A DNA stretch of 13,241 nucleotides from JAICWP01 sp035935775 (GTDB lineage: Bacteria > Acidobacteriota > Terriglobia > Terriglobales > Acidobacteriaceae): contig DASYWT010000412.1 of assembly GCA_035935775.1 (NCBI GenBank), positions 1 through 13,241 on the forward strand, given 5' to 3'. The number at the start of each line of letters is the position of its first letter. The first letter of the stretch is position 1. Position numbers and translations under genes: made by a program. The notes beneath the pieces were generated by a model. The model saw only the letters and a list, made by a program, of their open reading frames with translations, did no database searches and was not told where the DNA came from. Below are positions 7,257-13,241 of this stretch, piece by piece.

Positions 7257-7284
7257 GATAACAGCAATAGCAACCTTGATAACA
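7257..7284. repeat. Two GATAACA direct repeats 21 bp apart in the divergent intergenic region
   Basis: GATAACA occurs at 7257-7263 and 7278-7284, about two helical turns apart, with AGCAAT and AGCAAC between them. The site is roughly 120 bases upstream of the OmpA-like gene start and 250 bases before the gene at 7538, so it could be an operator for either. It resembles the TAACA half-sites ahead of the response regulator, but the phasing is not strictly 11 bp. The rest of the 7139-7537 gap shows only the ribosome binding site of the minus-strand gene and no promoter I would defend. Confidence 0.25.
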
Positions 7285-7537
7285 ACCGGCCTGAAATTCG
7301 AGTCCGGACCTTCCGATTCGGCGTGAAGGGCGGGCCGGCAACTTGGGAAACGCAAACTGGCAGCTATGGCAGGCGTACTCGGGCTCCGCGACATGGAGTC
7401 GAGACAGTGCAAAAGTTTGCACTTTGCCTTCTTTCATGACAAGGTACAAGCCGCAAGCGCTTGGGAATGAGCGCCTTGAAACCTAGAAAGCCTGGCATCG
7501 CAATTGCTCTTTCTGGGCTAGAGACTTGGTTAGCGCC

Positions 7538-8071
7538 ATGACGTCAATATTGAAGCTGTCCGGAAATGATGAATCGAAGGCGGGCGTTTCCCCTGTTCCC
7601 GAAAACTCGCCTCAGGATTTGGGCACGAATTGGGACGACTTGCGGGGGTTGACCAAGGCCGCTTACCAGCCGAAACCCTCGACCAGGCTTCGTACCGCGC
7701 TGCTGGCGGTATTGCTCGTAGTGGCCCTTGGCTCCGTGGGGTTGGTTCTCCACAACCACATGCCAGCGCTTGTGAGTTTCGGGGAAGAGCTGAGCCAGAC
7801 ATTTGACCGGCTGGCCTCAAGATCGCCTACGCCGTCCACCGCGGCCCACGAGGTGCCTCTTCCAGACCTTCGGAGCGCGCGCGGCAAACGGCGTGTAACC
7901 CCTGCCCCCGTTCTAGATGCACAATCTGAGCAGGCATACGATCCAACTTTTCATCCCTTTTACGCCACGGCCGTGGTTGGAGGCCGGCACGTCCCCTTGA
8001 TGTCAAACAACAGCATTGTCGTTTTGGATATGGGCAACGGCACCTGGAAGTTCGGGTCGGAACTGGAATAA
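7538..8071 (+). CDS. Bitopic membrane protein of unknown function
   Basis: I do not recognise this 177-residue protein. It has a hydrophilic, acidic N-terminal part (1-50, including NWDDLRGLTKAAY). One strong membrane helix follows (about 53-72, LRTALLAVLLVVALGSVGLV), preceded by positive residues, which predicts a cytoplasmic N-terminus and an outside C-terminus. The outer part includes a Pro/Ser/Thr-rich linker (94-110), a basic patch RSARGKRR (112-119), and a compact C-terminal block, AYDPTFHPFYATAVVGGRHVPL then SIVVLDMGNGTWKFG, that looks like a few beta-strands. The ATG at 7538 is preferred. A TTG at 7526 is four codons upstream, and neither has a good ribosome binding site. The gene converges on the sensor gene with a 70-base gap. 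Confidence 0.6.
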   Translation: MTSILKLSGNDESKAGVSPVPENSPQDLGTNWDDLRGLTKAAYQPKPSTRLRTALLAVLLVVALGSVGLVLHNHMPALVSFGEELSQTFDRLASRSPTPSTAAHEVPLPDLRSARGKRRVTPAPVLDAQSEQAYDPTFHPFYATAVVGGRHVPLMSNNSIVVLDMGNGTWKFGSELE

Positions 8072-8141
8072 CCACGTTCCGATTCGGAGTTGGGGCCGTC
8101 CCTGGCGCGGTCAGCACAACCGCTATGTGCAGGTACCCGTT

Positions 8142-9302
8142 CTAATCCGAGTGTTGGGAAACTTTCAGCGGAGCTCGAGCCTCGACCCGGGCTTGGCCGG
8201 TCGGAGTTGACCAGGCCGTCAGTCTTCCCCCAACCGAGTACATTCGCTCCTTTGCGCCGATGAAGGCGAAGCCCCGTGCCGACTCCATCTCCTCCGAGTC
8301 GCCGCTTTCCCGATTGTCCGACACCCGCAGCAGCAGTTCCTTCGCGTTATTAATCAGCTCGACGCTGACATGTCCAGTGTTGTGCTTGGCGATGATGCCC
8401 AACACTTCCTCCAAAATGCGAAAGAAGGCAAGACCGATCTTCTTATCGAGCCCTTCGGGTATGGTTCCGGTGCAACTGCACTCGACTGAAACACTGTGCC
8501 GGGCAGCAAATTCCCGGCAAACACCCTCGATGGCAAGCGGAAGCCCTAACAGATCGAGGGTGGAAGGGTAGAGCCGGTGCGAGAGATTGACAATTTCGGA
8601 GACTATTTCCGATGTCTCCTGCCAGAGTTCTTCGAGGCGCATGCATCCCTGCACGGGTAACTCGGTTGAGGCCGAGGTCAATCCCTGGATATCGGCTGCC
8701 AGAAGGCACAACCTCTGGCAGATATCGTCGCGCAATTCTTTCGCAACCTCCTCTTTTTCCTCCTCATTTGCCTTGATTAAATAGCCGGTGGCTCGGTGGG
8801 CGGGGTTTTCCAGTACTTGTTCGTCTGCGATTATCCGCCAGCGGCGCTCGGTGATGTCTTCAACGGTGCCGCAAAGTCGAAGAATATCGCCAGTGCTGTC
8901 GCGCACAGCTTCTCCTGTGCCGACCACCCTTCTGCGGCCGCCATCGGGCCGGACTATCTCCAATTCGAGTTCGTACGGTTCTCCCGTTCGCAAAAGGCAG
9001 AGTGTGGCGGTCGTGAGCAGTTCCCAGCTTTCTGGCGTGTAGAAGGAGGAATGTTCCTTGAAGGTGGGCAGCACAGTGGCCGGATCTCGACCGGCAATGC
9101 GGTGCAGTTGCTCGGACCATGTGGTTACGTCGGTTGTTATGTCCCACTGCCAGCTGCCTGTATTCACCTTTTGTTGCTTTTCTTCCCGGTCAACGTCTCC
9201 GCCAGCGAGACGATCTTGTGCACTATCGTCCGGCTGAGCCTCGGTTGTGAGCGCGTGGTTATCGCGACAGTAGCGCGGGGGGCGATTCGCGTGCGTTGCC
9301 AT
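8142..9302 (-). CDS. PAS-containing HisKA_3-type sensor protein, catalytically degenerate (pseudo-histidine-kinase)
   Basis: The 386-residue soluble protein has no membrane helix. A PAS domain of the PAS_3 type covers about 48-155 (WQWDITTD ... GTVEDITERR). A helical dimerisation region (about 160-250) and an ATPase-like domain (about 285-380) follow, in the order of NarX/DesK-type kinases. Key residues are missing. The H-box reads EL-R191-DDICQRL where the family has ELHDD. The N-box reads EVLGI303IAKH where the magnesium-binding Asn is expected. The G1 box DxGxG reads D329-N-R-E-S, and the G2 motif GLGL reads GFAF (344-347). Overall fold features (HRLYPSTLDLLGL, KERMYSVGGRLTAWSTP) are retained, and the frame is open throughout. 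Autophosphorylation is therefore unlikely, and a role as PAS-linked scaffold or regulator is inferred. GGGAG supports the start. No NarL-type partner is present in the window. Confidence 0.82.
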   Translation of the reverse strand: MATHANRPPRYCRDNHALTTEAQPDDSAQDRLAGGDVDREEKQQKVNTGSWQWDITTDVTTWSEQLHRIAGRDPATVLPTFKEHSSFYTPESWELLTTATLCLLRTGEPYELELEIVRPDGGRRRVVGTGEAVRDSTGDILRLCGTVEDITERRWRIIADEQVLENPAHRATGYLIKANEEEKEEVAKELRDDICQRLCLLAADIQGLTSASTELPVQGCMRLEELWQETSEIVSEIVNLSHRLYPSTLDLLGLPLAIEGVCREFAARHSVSVECSCTGTIPEGLDKKIGLAFFRILEEVLGIIAKHNTGHVSVELINNAKELLLRVSDNRESGDSEEMESARGFAFIGAKERMYSVGGRLTAWSTPTGQARVEARAPLKVSQHSD

Positions 9303-9516
9303 TACCTGACTCCCAGGCGGGAACTACCATCCTGACGAAGTAAGCGGTTTGATTTCTGGTCTCAGGCTCGTGATGAGCGAGAGCGAAAAACCAAGCTAGT
9401 TCTGATATATAACGTCCTGTGAAGAGGAGGGAGTGCCCAGGTTGAGTCGCTCGGTAAACAAGGATTTTCTGGCGCGTTGTTCCCTCATCCTTCCGCCACG
9501 GTGGTCGAAGTCCTCT

Positions 9517-10596
9517 TCAGCTCCTCTTATTGTGCGGTCGTTGGCGTCTCTCTGCTCTGCCTCTGCCCCTGTGGCCGCGGTATTTTACTGCCCGAAGTGA
9601 GGCGGCGCGCTGCTTGCCGCGATGGCGCGCAACCAGGGGATGTATCCACGCCCGCACTTCCCGCTCGGCTTCCCATGAATTCCGGTCATAGGCCGGATCG
9701 AACATCGCGATAACCGTAATCGCGCGGCTGCTATAACGCCTGGCCCAGTCAGTCCCGACCAGTGTGCGCTGCACGAATCTCCAATGCTCGGCCTGGGTTT
9801 CAACCGGCGGGGCCGGTTCGCCGGCGCCGGCATGGCGGTTAATGGCGTTGAGAAACTGCGCGAATTCTTCCAGATTCACACCCATCTGAAACACAAGCTG
9901 GCTGAGTGCCATCTGCTGCGATGCGGTCATTCCGTCGAAATCGTCGCAGTACGCTCTCGCGTTGTGAATCGCTTCCAGGACGGAGATGCGCAGCAGTCTC
10001 GTGGCTTCTTCCTGGGTAAGCTCGGGGGGCAGGTCGTAAGCCCTGATCTTCTGGTGGAACCTTTTCCTGCTCCACGCCCTCAGATCACGATCGAAGCGAT
10101 CGAGTATGTTCTGCAGCCGTGCCGGATCAAGCCCCGCGGCTTCCCACAGTTCGCGGGCGGAGGGCTCAAGGAACGAGTGGGGATTACCGGGATTGCGCTG
10201 CACGTGCTGCCTTGCCCTGACATCAAGATTGAACCCCGCCCCAATCAGCGGCTGTGCGGTTTTGGGGTCGGGATAGGCCGAGAGTACCCAGCCTTCATGC
10301 CGGTTGTCGCGCAGGATATTCATCAATCTTTCCAGCCTGAACTTGACGTCGGAATCATTGAGTTCAGTGAGTAGCGGGGACGCCGAGGCAAGCTTGGGAG
10401 GCAGGGCAGTGGAGGGGCGCGCCTGACTTCCTTGGGGCTGACCCGGCGCATGGGAAGGCGGCGGCGGTTGCACCAACTGCAGTGGCGGTAAATCTTCCTG
10501 AGCCGCGGCCTGCGCCCTTTGACCCGGCGTCGCTTCCGCGTGAGCAGCCACTAGAAGACCAAAAATCACGGCCAGGATATGTCGCTCGGGCCCCAT
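9517..10596 (-). CDS. Secreted T4-lysozyme-like (GH24-type) muramidase domain protein
   Basis: The protein has 359 residues. It carries an N-terminal signal peptide (1-20, cleavage after AHA), then a Pro/Gln-rich linker (35-68), then a lysozyme-like domain at about 82-315. HEGWVLSAYPDP places E101 and D110 nine residues apart, exactly as the catalytic Glu11 and Asp20 of phage T4 lysozyme. MTASQQMALSQLVFQMGV (223-240) matches the conserved helix of GH24 enzymes (QxxALxSFxFNxG). In the T-I-G-x-G-H motif, however, the Thr is L117 and the His is F122, so the mechanism may differ or activity may be lost. The C-terminus (322-359) is strongly basic and low in complexity (GHRGRGRAERRQRPHNKRS). Cleavage of peptidoglycan outside the cytoplasm is the likely role. 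No holin, spanin or other phage gene adjoins it, so it is not an obvious prophage lysis gene. Confidence 0.7.
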   Translation of the reverse strand: MGPERHILAVIFGLLVAAHAEATPGQRAQAAAQEDLPPLQLVQPPPPSHAPGQPQGSQARPSTALPPKLASASPLLTELNDSDVKFRLERLMNILRDNRHEGWVLSAYPDPKTAQPLIGAGFNLDVRARQHVQRNPGNPHSFLEPSARELWEAAGLDPARLQNILDRFDRDLRAWSRKRFHQKIRAYDLPPELTQEEATRLLRISVLEAIHNARAYCDDFDGMTASQQMALSQLVFQMGVNLEEFAQFLNAINRHAGAGEPAPPVETQAEHWRFVQRTLVGTDWARRYSSRAITVIAMFDPAYDRNSWEAEREVRAWIHPLVARHRGKQRAASLRAVKYRGHRGRGRAERRQRPHNKRS

Positions 10597-10690
10597 TCTG
10601 CGGCGCCTCTGGCTCAGCAGGCGCGTTGCTCCTACCTATAACGGAAAGCGCTCAGGCTGGGAACTTGCAGATTCACTAGTCGGCCGCGAA

Positions 10691-10725
10691 CCCGGCTGCA
10701 TGGGCGAAAGCCGCTTTGAGCCGGG
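10691..10725. other. Compound hairpin flanking the tRNA-Sec fragment
   Basis: CCCGGCT (10691-10697) pairs with AGCCGGG (10719-10725). Inside it GGC (10703-10705) pairs with GCC (10710-10712) around a GAAA tetraloop. It lies just beyond the CCA end of the tRNA-like fragment, where a terminator of the original tRNA gene would be expected, but no T-run follows on either strand. Termination is an inference. Confidence 0.4.
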
Positions 10726-10729
10726 CAAA

Positions 10730-10755
10730 TGGCGGAAGCGAGTGGGAGTCGAACC
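10730..10755 (-). other. 3' fragment of a tRNA-Sec (selC) gene, probable attachment-site remnant
   Basis: Read on the minus strand, these 26 bases give GG, the T-loop TTCGACT, T-stem strand CCCAC, the eight-base acceptor strand TCGCTTCC, discriminator G and CCA. An eight-base acceptor before G-CCA is specific to selenocysteine tRNA, and E. coli selC ends in the closely similar TTCGACTCCTGTGATC-TTCCGCCA. The 5' partner strands are missing. AAAGG precedes the loop where GTGGG would be needed, and GGAAGCGA is absent upstream, as is any UCA anticodon loop. A tRNA 3' end joined to unrelated DNA is the standard product of tyrosine-integrase insertion, and selC is a known hotspot. The element boundary would lie near 10755. 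Confidence 0.6.
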
Positions 10756-10835
10756 TTTCCGGGTGTTGCAGACAAAGGACTTCCGTTTAGAATCAATCGC
10801 TTATCCCGCTCAATATCTTAACTTCCGCACCCCCA

Positions 10836-11060
10836 TAGCACACGATCTAGCACACACGGGCCCGGTTCCCATCCTCTTCCGGGGTACTAAAGCTTCCAAT
10901 GATGCGGCCGAGGGTCACGATTGTAAGGTGGCACACACTCGGCGTACAAGCCCGCCATAATCCGGCAAGTCAAAGGCAGTGCCTGCTGTCCGACAGTCAG
11001 TCGATGGTTCTGTTCAGCGGCCCGCGTTGCGGGTATGAATTCTGCACACAGTTGGCACAC
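10836..11060 (-). repeat. Five same-orientation GTGTGC repeats, candidate integrase arm-type sites
   Basis: On the minus strand GTGTGCTA occurs at 10836-10843 and 10848-10855, GTGTGCCA at 10929-10936 and 11053-11060, and GTGTGCAG at 11042-11049. All point the same way. Two pairs are tightly spaced, with periods of 12 and 11 bases. Short direct repeats arranged in pairs beside a tRNA-end core are how arm-type sites of tyrosine integrases look, which fits the neighbouring selC fragment. That link is inference. No integrase gene is in the window. Confidence 0.45.
10920..10949 (-). promoter_or_regulatory. Possible sigma70 promoter within the repeat region
   Basis: On the minus strand TTGTAC (10944-10949) and TACAAT (10920-10925) are 18 bases apart. 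The -10 box matches five of six positions and the -35 box three of six. One GTGTGCCA unit (10929-10936) sits in the spacer, so a protein bound there would block it. A transcript would run towards the tRNA-Sec fragment through sequence with no evident gene. Confidence 0.25.
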
Positions 11061-11312
11061 TAGTTTGTTCGTGGACATGGTTTCGCGGGCGAACTGGGAA
11101 TGCTTTGTTTTCACTTCCTAGAAGCCCGTCTATCGGTACTAATCCGCTGAATCACGCTTCAAATTGCACTCGATGAGTGCTAAGCACTGAAGGCAACAGC
11201 CGCCAAAGTCGCTTGCCCGTGACGAGAAGCAGGTTTCAACTAAAGCCTGCGCCGCCGTCCTTAGCCGGGATCTCCGAGATAGCCTGCCTCTGCTTTTACG
11301 GAGGCATTTTCG

Positions 11313-11393
11313 ATGAGCAGACCAGAAGGAAGCCGCTGGCGATTGCGGCGGACGGGTGGAGGTATAAGGATTGAATTTGGAATCCTGGTGTGA
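11313..11393 (+). CDS. Possible small protein of 26 residues
   Basis: An ATG at 11313 is preceded by GGAGG (11300-11304) with eight bases between, a good ribosome binding site in otherwise gene-free DNA. The frame runs 26 codons to TGA and encodes a basic peptide beginning MSRPEGSRWRLRR. It has no signal peptide or membrane helix and no family I recognise. The case rests only on the ribosome binding site and could be chance. It converges on the serine hydrolase gene. Confidence 0.25.
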   Translation: MSRPEGSRWRLRRTGGGIRIEFGILV

Positions 11394-11421
11394 AGCCCTT
11401 CCGAACGGATCGCTCAGAGCA

Positions 11422-12699
11422 TCACCTCGCCGCGCTGGCGTAGAGCGCCCGCTCGAACTCCTCCTCCGCCGCTAGCGCCCCATCGTCGCTGAACGGTATC
11501 GTCTGCATCAGCACCACCCCGCAGGTTTTCCCGGAAACATCAATCCAGAAAAACGTATTGAAGATGCCGTCCCATGCCAGCGACCCCGCTGCGCGCCCGC
11601 CTTCCACCGCCCGGCTGTTGATTCCGAATCCCCATCCAAACTTGTCGGGCGAACCCGGCAAGCGAACGGGATTCTTGATCAACTGCGGAATCGTGCTCCT
11701 CAGCTCCGCGAGCTTCATCTCGCCGATCTGGTTATGACTCATCTCCGCCACTGTCTCCGCCCGCAGAATCCTCTTGCCGCCGAACGTCCCGCCGTTCAGC
11801 ACCATCTGCTCGAACTTCAAGTAATCCCCCGCCGTCGAGTAGAGGCCGCCGCCGCCGCTGAAGAACTTCACCGGCTTCATTGGCTGCGGCGGCGGTTCTA
11901 CAAAACTCCCATCCGCCTGCCGCAGTTGAAGTGCCACCACCCGCACCTGCTTTTCCGCCGGAACGTTGAAGAACGTGTCCGCCATCCCCAGCGGCTCGAA
12001 GATGTGCCGCCGAAAATATTCCTCCAGCGTCTCCCCGCTCACCTGTTCCACCAGTTCTCCCAGCCAGTCGTAGCTGATTCCATATTCCCAGTGCGTTCCC
12101 GGATCGAACATAAGCGGTGCCTTCAGAAACGCGTCGCTATCCCCCGTAATCGCGGGAGCCAGTCCCGCCTCGACGTACTCGTGCAGCCGCGCATCGAGAA
12201 AGTCGTAGCCAAACCCCGAAGTGTGCGTCAGCAATTGCCGCACCGTCGGCGGCGTCTTCGGTGGCCGCAGCTTCGCCTTTTTCGTCGCCGGATCGAATTC
12301 CTCGAGCACTTGCACCTTCGCCAGTTCCGGGAGATAGGTCGCCGCGGGCTCGTCCAGCTTCACCCGCCCGCTCTCAATGAGTTGCAGCACCGCCACCGCC
12401 GTCACCGCCTTGGTCATCGAAGCGATGTGGAAAATCGAGTCCAGCGTCATCGGAACATCTCTCGTGCTGTCGCGCTTCCCGAACGCCCCTTGGTAAATGA
12501 CTTCGTCTCCCCGCGACGCCATCGCCACCACCCCCGGTGCCTTCTTCTGCTCCACCGCCTCCCGCAGCACCAAGTCGATCGAGTTCCCCGGCTTCGTCCC
12601 GCTTCCCGCAGCCAGCGTCAGGATCACCATCCCCGCCAGCGCCGCTGCCGCGAGCAAGCCTCGCCGCACCGCCCCTCGAACCGCCTTCATCCTTTTCAT
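11422..12699 (-). CDS. Exported serine hydrolase, class C beta-lactamase / family VIII esterase type
   Basis: The product is 425 residues with a basic then hydrophobic N-terminus (7-31, GLLAAAALAGMVILTLAAG), so it is exported or membrane-tethered. The penicillin-binding fold carries S94-M-T-K97, the nucleophile motif. It also has Y206-G-I in WEYGISYDWLGELVEQ, with the usual Asn of Y-x-N absent, and W376-D-G378 in place of K-T-G. Y-x-x with W-x-G is typical of family VIII carboxylesterases rather than true AmpC enzymes, so ester hydrolysis is more likely than beta-lactam resistance. The frame is open to 12747, but the ATG at 12699 has a good AGAGGA ribosome binding site and starts right at the signal sequence. 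It lies about 60 bases after the SRPBCC gene on the same strand and is probably cotranscribed. Codons here favour C in the third position. Confidence 0.85.
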   Translation of the reverse strand: MKRMKAVRGAVRRGLLAAAALAGMVILTLAAGSGTKPGNSIDLVLREAVEQKKAPGVVAMASRGDEVIYQGAFGKRDSTRDVPMTLDSIFHIASMTKAVTAVAVLQLIESGRVKLDEPAATYLPELAKVQVLEEFDPATKKAKLRPPKTPPTVRQLLTHTSGFGYDFLDARLHEYVEAGLAPAITGDSDAFLKAPLMFDPGTHWEYGISYDWLGELVEQVSGETLEEYFRRHIFEPLGMADTFFNVPAEKQVRVVALQLRQADGSFVEPPPQPMKPVKFFSGGGGLYSTAGDYLKFEQMVLNGGTFGGKRILRAETVAEMSHNQIGEMKLAELRSTIPQLIKNPVRLPGSPDKFGWGFGINSRAVEGGRAAGSLAWDGIFNTFFWIDVSGKTCGVVLMQTIPFSDDGALAAEEEFERALYASAAR

Positions 12700-12759
12700 T
12701 CCCGTCCTCTCAGTTACGTTCAGTTGCTCGCGCATGACGATCATCAAAGCTTCAGCTTC

Positions 12760-13241
12760 TTATTTCGCCTGTGTCAGCCCCGCAACAACTGCGGCAAGTT
12801 TGTCGAGTATCTGGTTCCAGCCCTCTAATTGACCGCTATTTTTCGCGCTCTCCATGGGTTCATTTCCAATGAAGGTGAGTTTCGTCTGGCCGTTTCCTAG
12901 ATCCTCAAAGATGGTCACGTCGTACGCACCCTCGATGGCCTCATGTTCTATTCCTAGCTGCGCCGGATCAATCTTGTTTCCCTTCGAGTCGGAAAAGTAC
13001 ATCAAGGAAACGATCTTCTCGTGCGGAACAATCTCGTGGTATTCAACCGCATTCCAGAACTCCTGCCCATCTGGAGATCTCATGCAGCAGAGGAATTTCC
13101 CCCCAACGCGAAAATCCATCTGGCAAACGGGCGCAGAAAAGCCCTTCGGTCCCCACCACTGCATCACATATTTCGGGTCTGTCCACGCCTTCCAAACCAA
13201 TTCGCGTGGGGCATCAAAAACTCTGGTGACAACCATCCGCT
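12760..13241 (-). CDS. AHSA1/SRPBCC-domain protein, 5' end cut by the window edge
   Basis: The visible part has 158 residues after the first in-window Met and covers nearly the whole AHSA1 (Aha1 C-terminal-like) START/SRPBCC fold. The opening MVVTRVFDAPRELVWKAWTD, the QWWGPKGF turn (26-33), FRVGGKF (42-48) and the C-terminal helix EGWNQILDKLAAVVA (138-152) are family hallmarks. The fold forms a hydrophobic ligand pocket, and the ligand is unknown. Relatives usually have about ten or more residues before TRVFDAP, and the codon before ATG 13236 stays open to the edge (CGG, Arg). The true start is therefore probably outside the window. Such genes often follow an ArsR-type regulator, which would lie beyond 13241. 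The serine hydrolase follows on the same strand. Confidence 0.85.
   Translation of the reverse strand, partial: RMVVTRVFDAPRELVWKAWTDPKYVMQWWGPKGFSAPVCQMDFRVGGKFLCCMRSPDGQEFWNAVEYHEIVPHEKIVSLMYFSDSKGNKIDPAQLGIEHEAIEGAYDVTIFEDLGNGQTKLTFIGNEPMESAKNSGQLEGWNQILDKLAAVVAGLTQAK

Larger units (their letters stand above)
10756..11421. other. Gene-poor stretch beside the tRNA-Sec fragment
   Basis: Over about 660 bases the six frames hold only short open stretches without conserved domains. The longest on the minus strand (10887-11114, 75 codons) has the composition of random translation and lacks recombinase motifs. Apart from the GTGTGC repeats, a possible promoter and a 26-codon reading frame at 11313, I see nothing. 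The stretch is best read as the non-coding end of an integrated or decayed element plus intergenic DNA. Confidence 0.5.

Noticed and set aside
2021..9302. The PhoB-like regulator and the PAS sensor as a two-component pair
   Set aside because: HisKA_3-type sensors pair with NarL/LuxR-type regulators, the genes are about 5 kb apart on opposite strands, and the sensor lacks the phosphoacceptor.
8796..9335. 179-codon plus-strand open frame opposite the sensor gene
   Set aside because: It lies within the coding strand complement of a gene with clear PAS and HisKA_3 homology, and its translation has no recognisable domain.
10730..10815. A complete tRNA on the minus strand ending in CCA at 10730
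   Set aside because: The T-stem 5' strand, acceptor 5' strand and a recognisable anticodon arm are missing. GGATAAGCGA near 10800 only loosely resembles the needed GGAAGCGA, and the spacing is too short for tRNA-Sec.
10887..11114. 75-codon minus-strand frame as a possible integrase remnant
   Set aside because: No tyrosine recombinase signature (R...HxxR...Y) or other conserved motif is visible, and the sequence also carries repeats and promoter-like elements typical of non-coding DNA.
11422..12699. A true AmpC beta-lactamase resistance gene
   Set aside because: The Asn of the Y-x-N motif is absent and W-D-G replaces K-T-G, which fits family VIII esterases better.
11734..12828. 364-codon plus-strand open frame opposite the serine hydrolase
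   Set aside because: It is Arg/His/Pro/Leu-rich, as expected for the antisense of a gene with C-rich third positions. The hydrolase on the other strand has intact motifs.
1..13241. CRISPR array, insertion sequence with terminal inverted repeats, or rRNA genes
   Set aside because: No regularly spaced long repeats, transposase frame or rRNA-like sequence was seen on either strand.

Overview
The window looks like a GC-rich, Gram-negative chromosome segment, most likely from an acidobacterium (Terriglobia/Koribacter-like). This is an inference from family style: an OmpA-type protein with CSANPT-type Ig modules between barrel and peptidoglycan-binding domain, a secreted NTF2-like protein of the kind common in that phylum, and a serine hydrolase next to an AHSA1/SRPBCC protein. 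No rRNA gene is present to confirm it.

Layout. At 1-35 is the start of a minus-strand gene with a near-consensus sigma70 promoter (89-117). Four plus-strand genes follow. They encode an eight-helix-type membrane protein (356-1303), a secreted NTF2-like protein (1381-1911), an OmpR/PhoB-type response regulator preceded by three 11-bp-phased AACA repeats (2021-2818), and a degenerate stand-alone receiver (2999-3424). An aquaglyceroporin of the GlpF type (3713-4441) comes next and ends at a hairpin. Two minus-strand outer-membrane genes follow: a stand-alone beta-barrel (4527-5132) and, upstream of it in the same orientation, a barrel-Ig-Ig-OmpA_C protein (5354-7138) whose barrel looks paralogous. 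A bitopic membrane protein of unknown function (7538-8071) converges on a PAS/HisKA_3 sensor protein (8142-9302). That sensor has lost the phosphoacceptor His and most ATP-binding motifs. Then comes a secreted T4-lysozyme-like protein (9517-10596).

The stretch 10597-11421 has essentially no genes. It holds what appears to be the 3' end of a selenocysteine tRNA gene (10730-10755) without its 5' part, followed by five same-orientation GTGTGC units, four of them GTGTGC(C/T)A. I read this as the attachment-site remnant of an element that integrated at selC. The window closes with a family VIII esterase/class C beta-lactamase-like protein (11422-12699) downstream of a truncated AHSA1/SRPBCC gene (12760-13241).

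Functional theme. Many products act at or beyond the envelope: glycerol channel, two outer-membrane barrels, peptidoglycan-binding OmpA domain, muramidase-like enzyme, secreted esterase-like enzyme. Three signalling proteins lie among them, and two of those three are degenerate at catalytic positions. The strongest second-look items are the pseudo-histidine-kinase, the selC-type attachment scar with phased repeats, and the phased repeats before the PhoB-like regulator.
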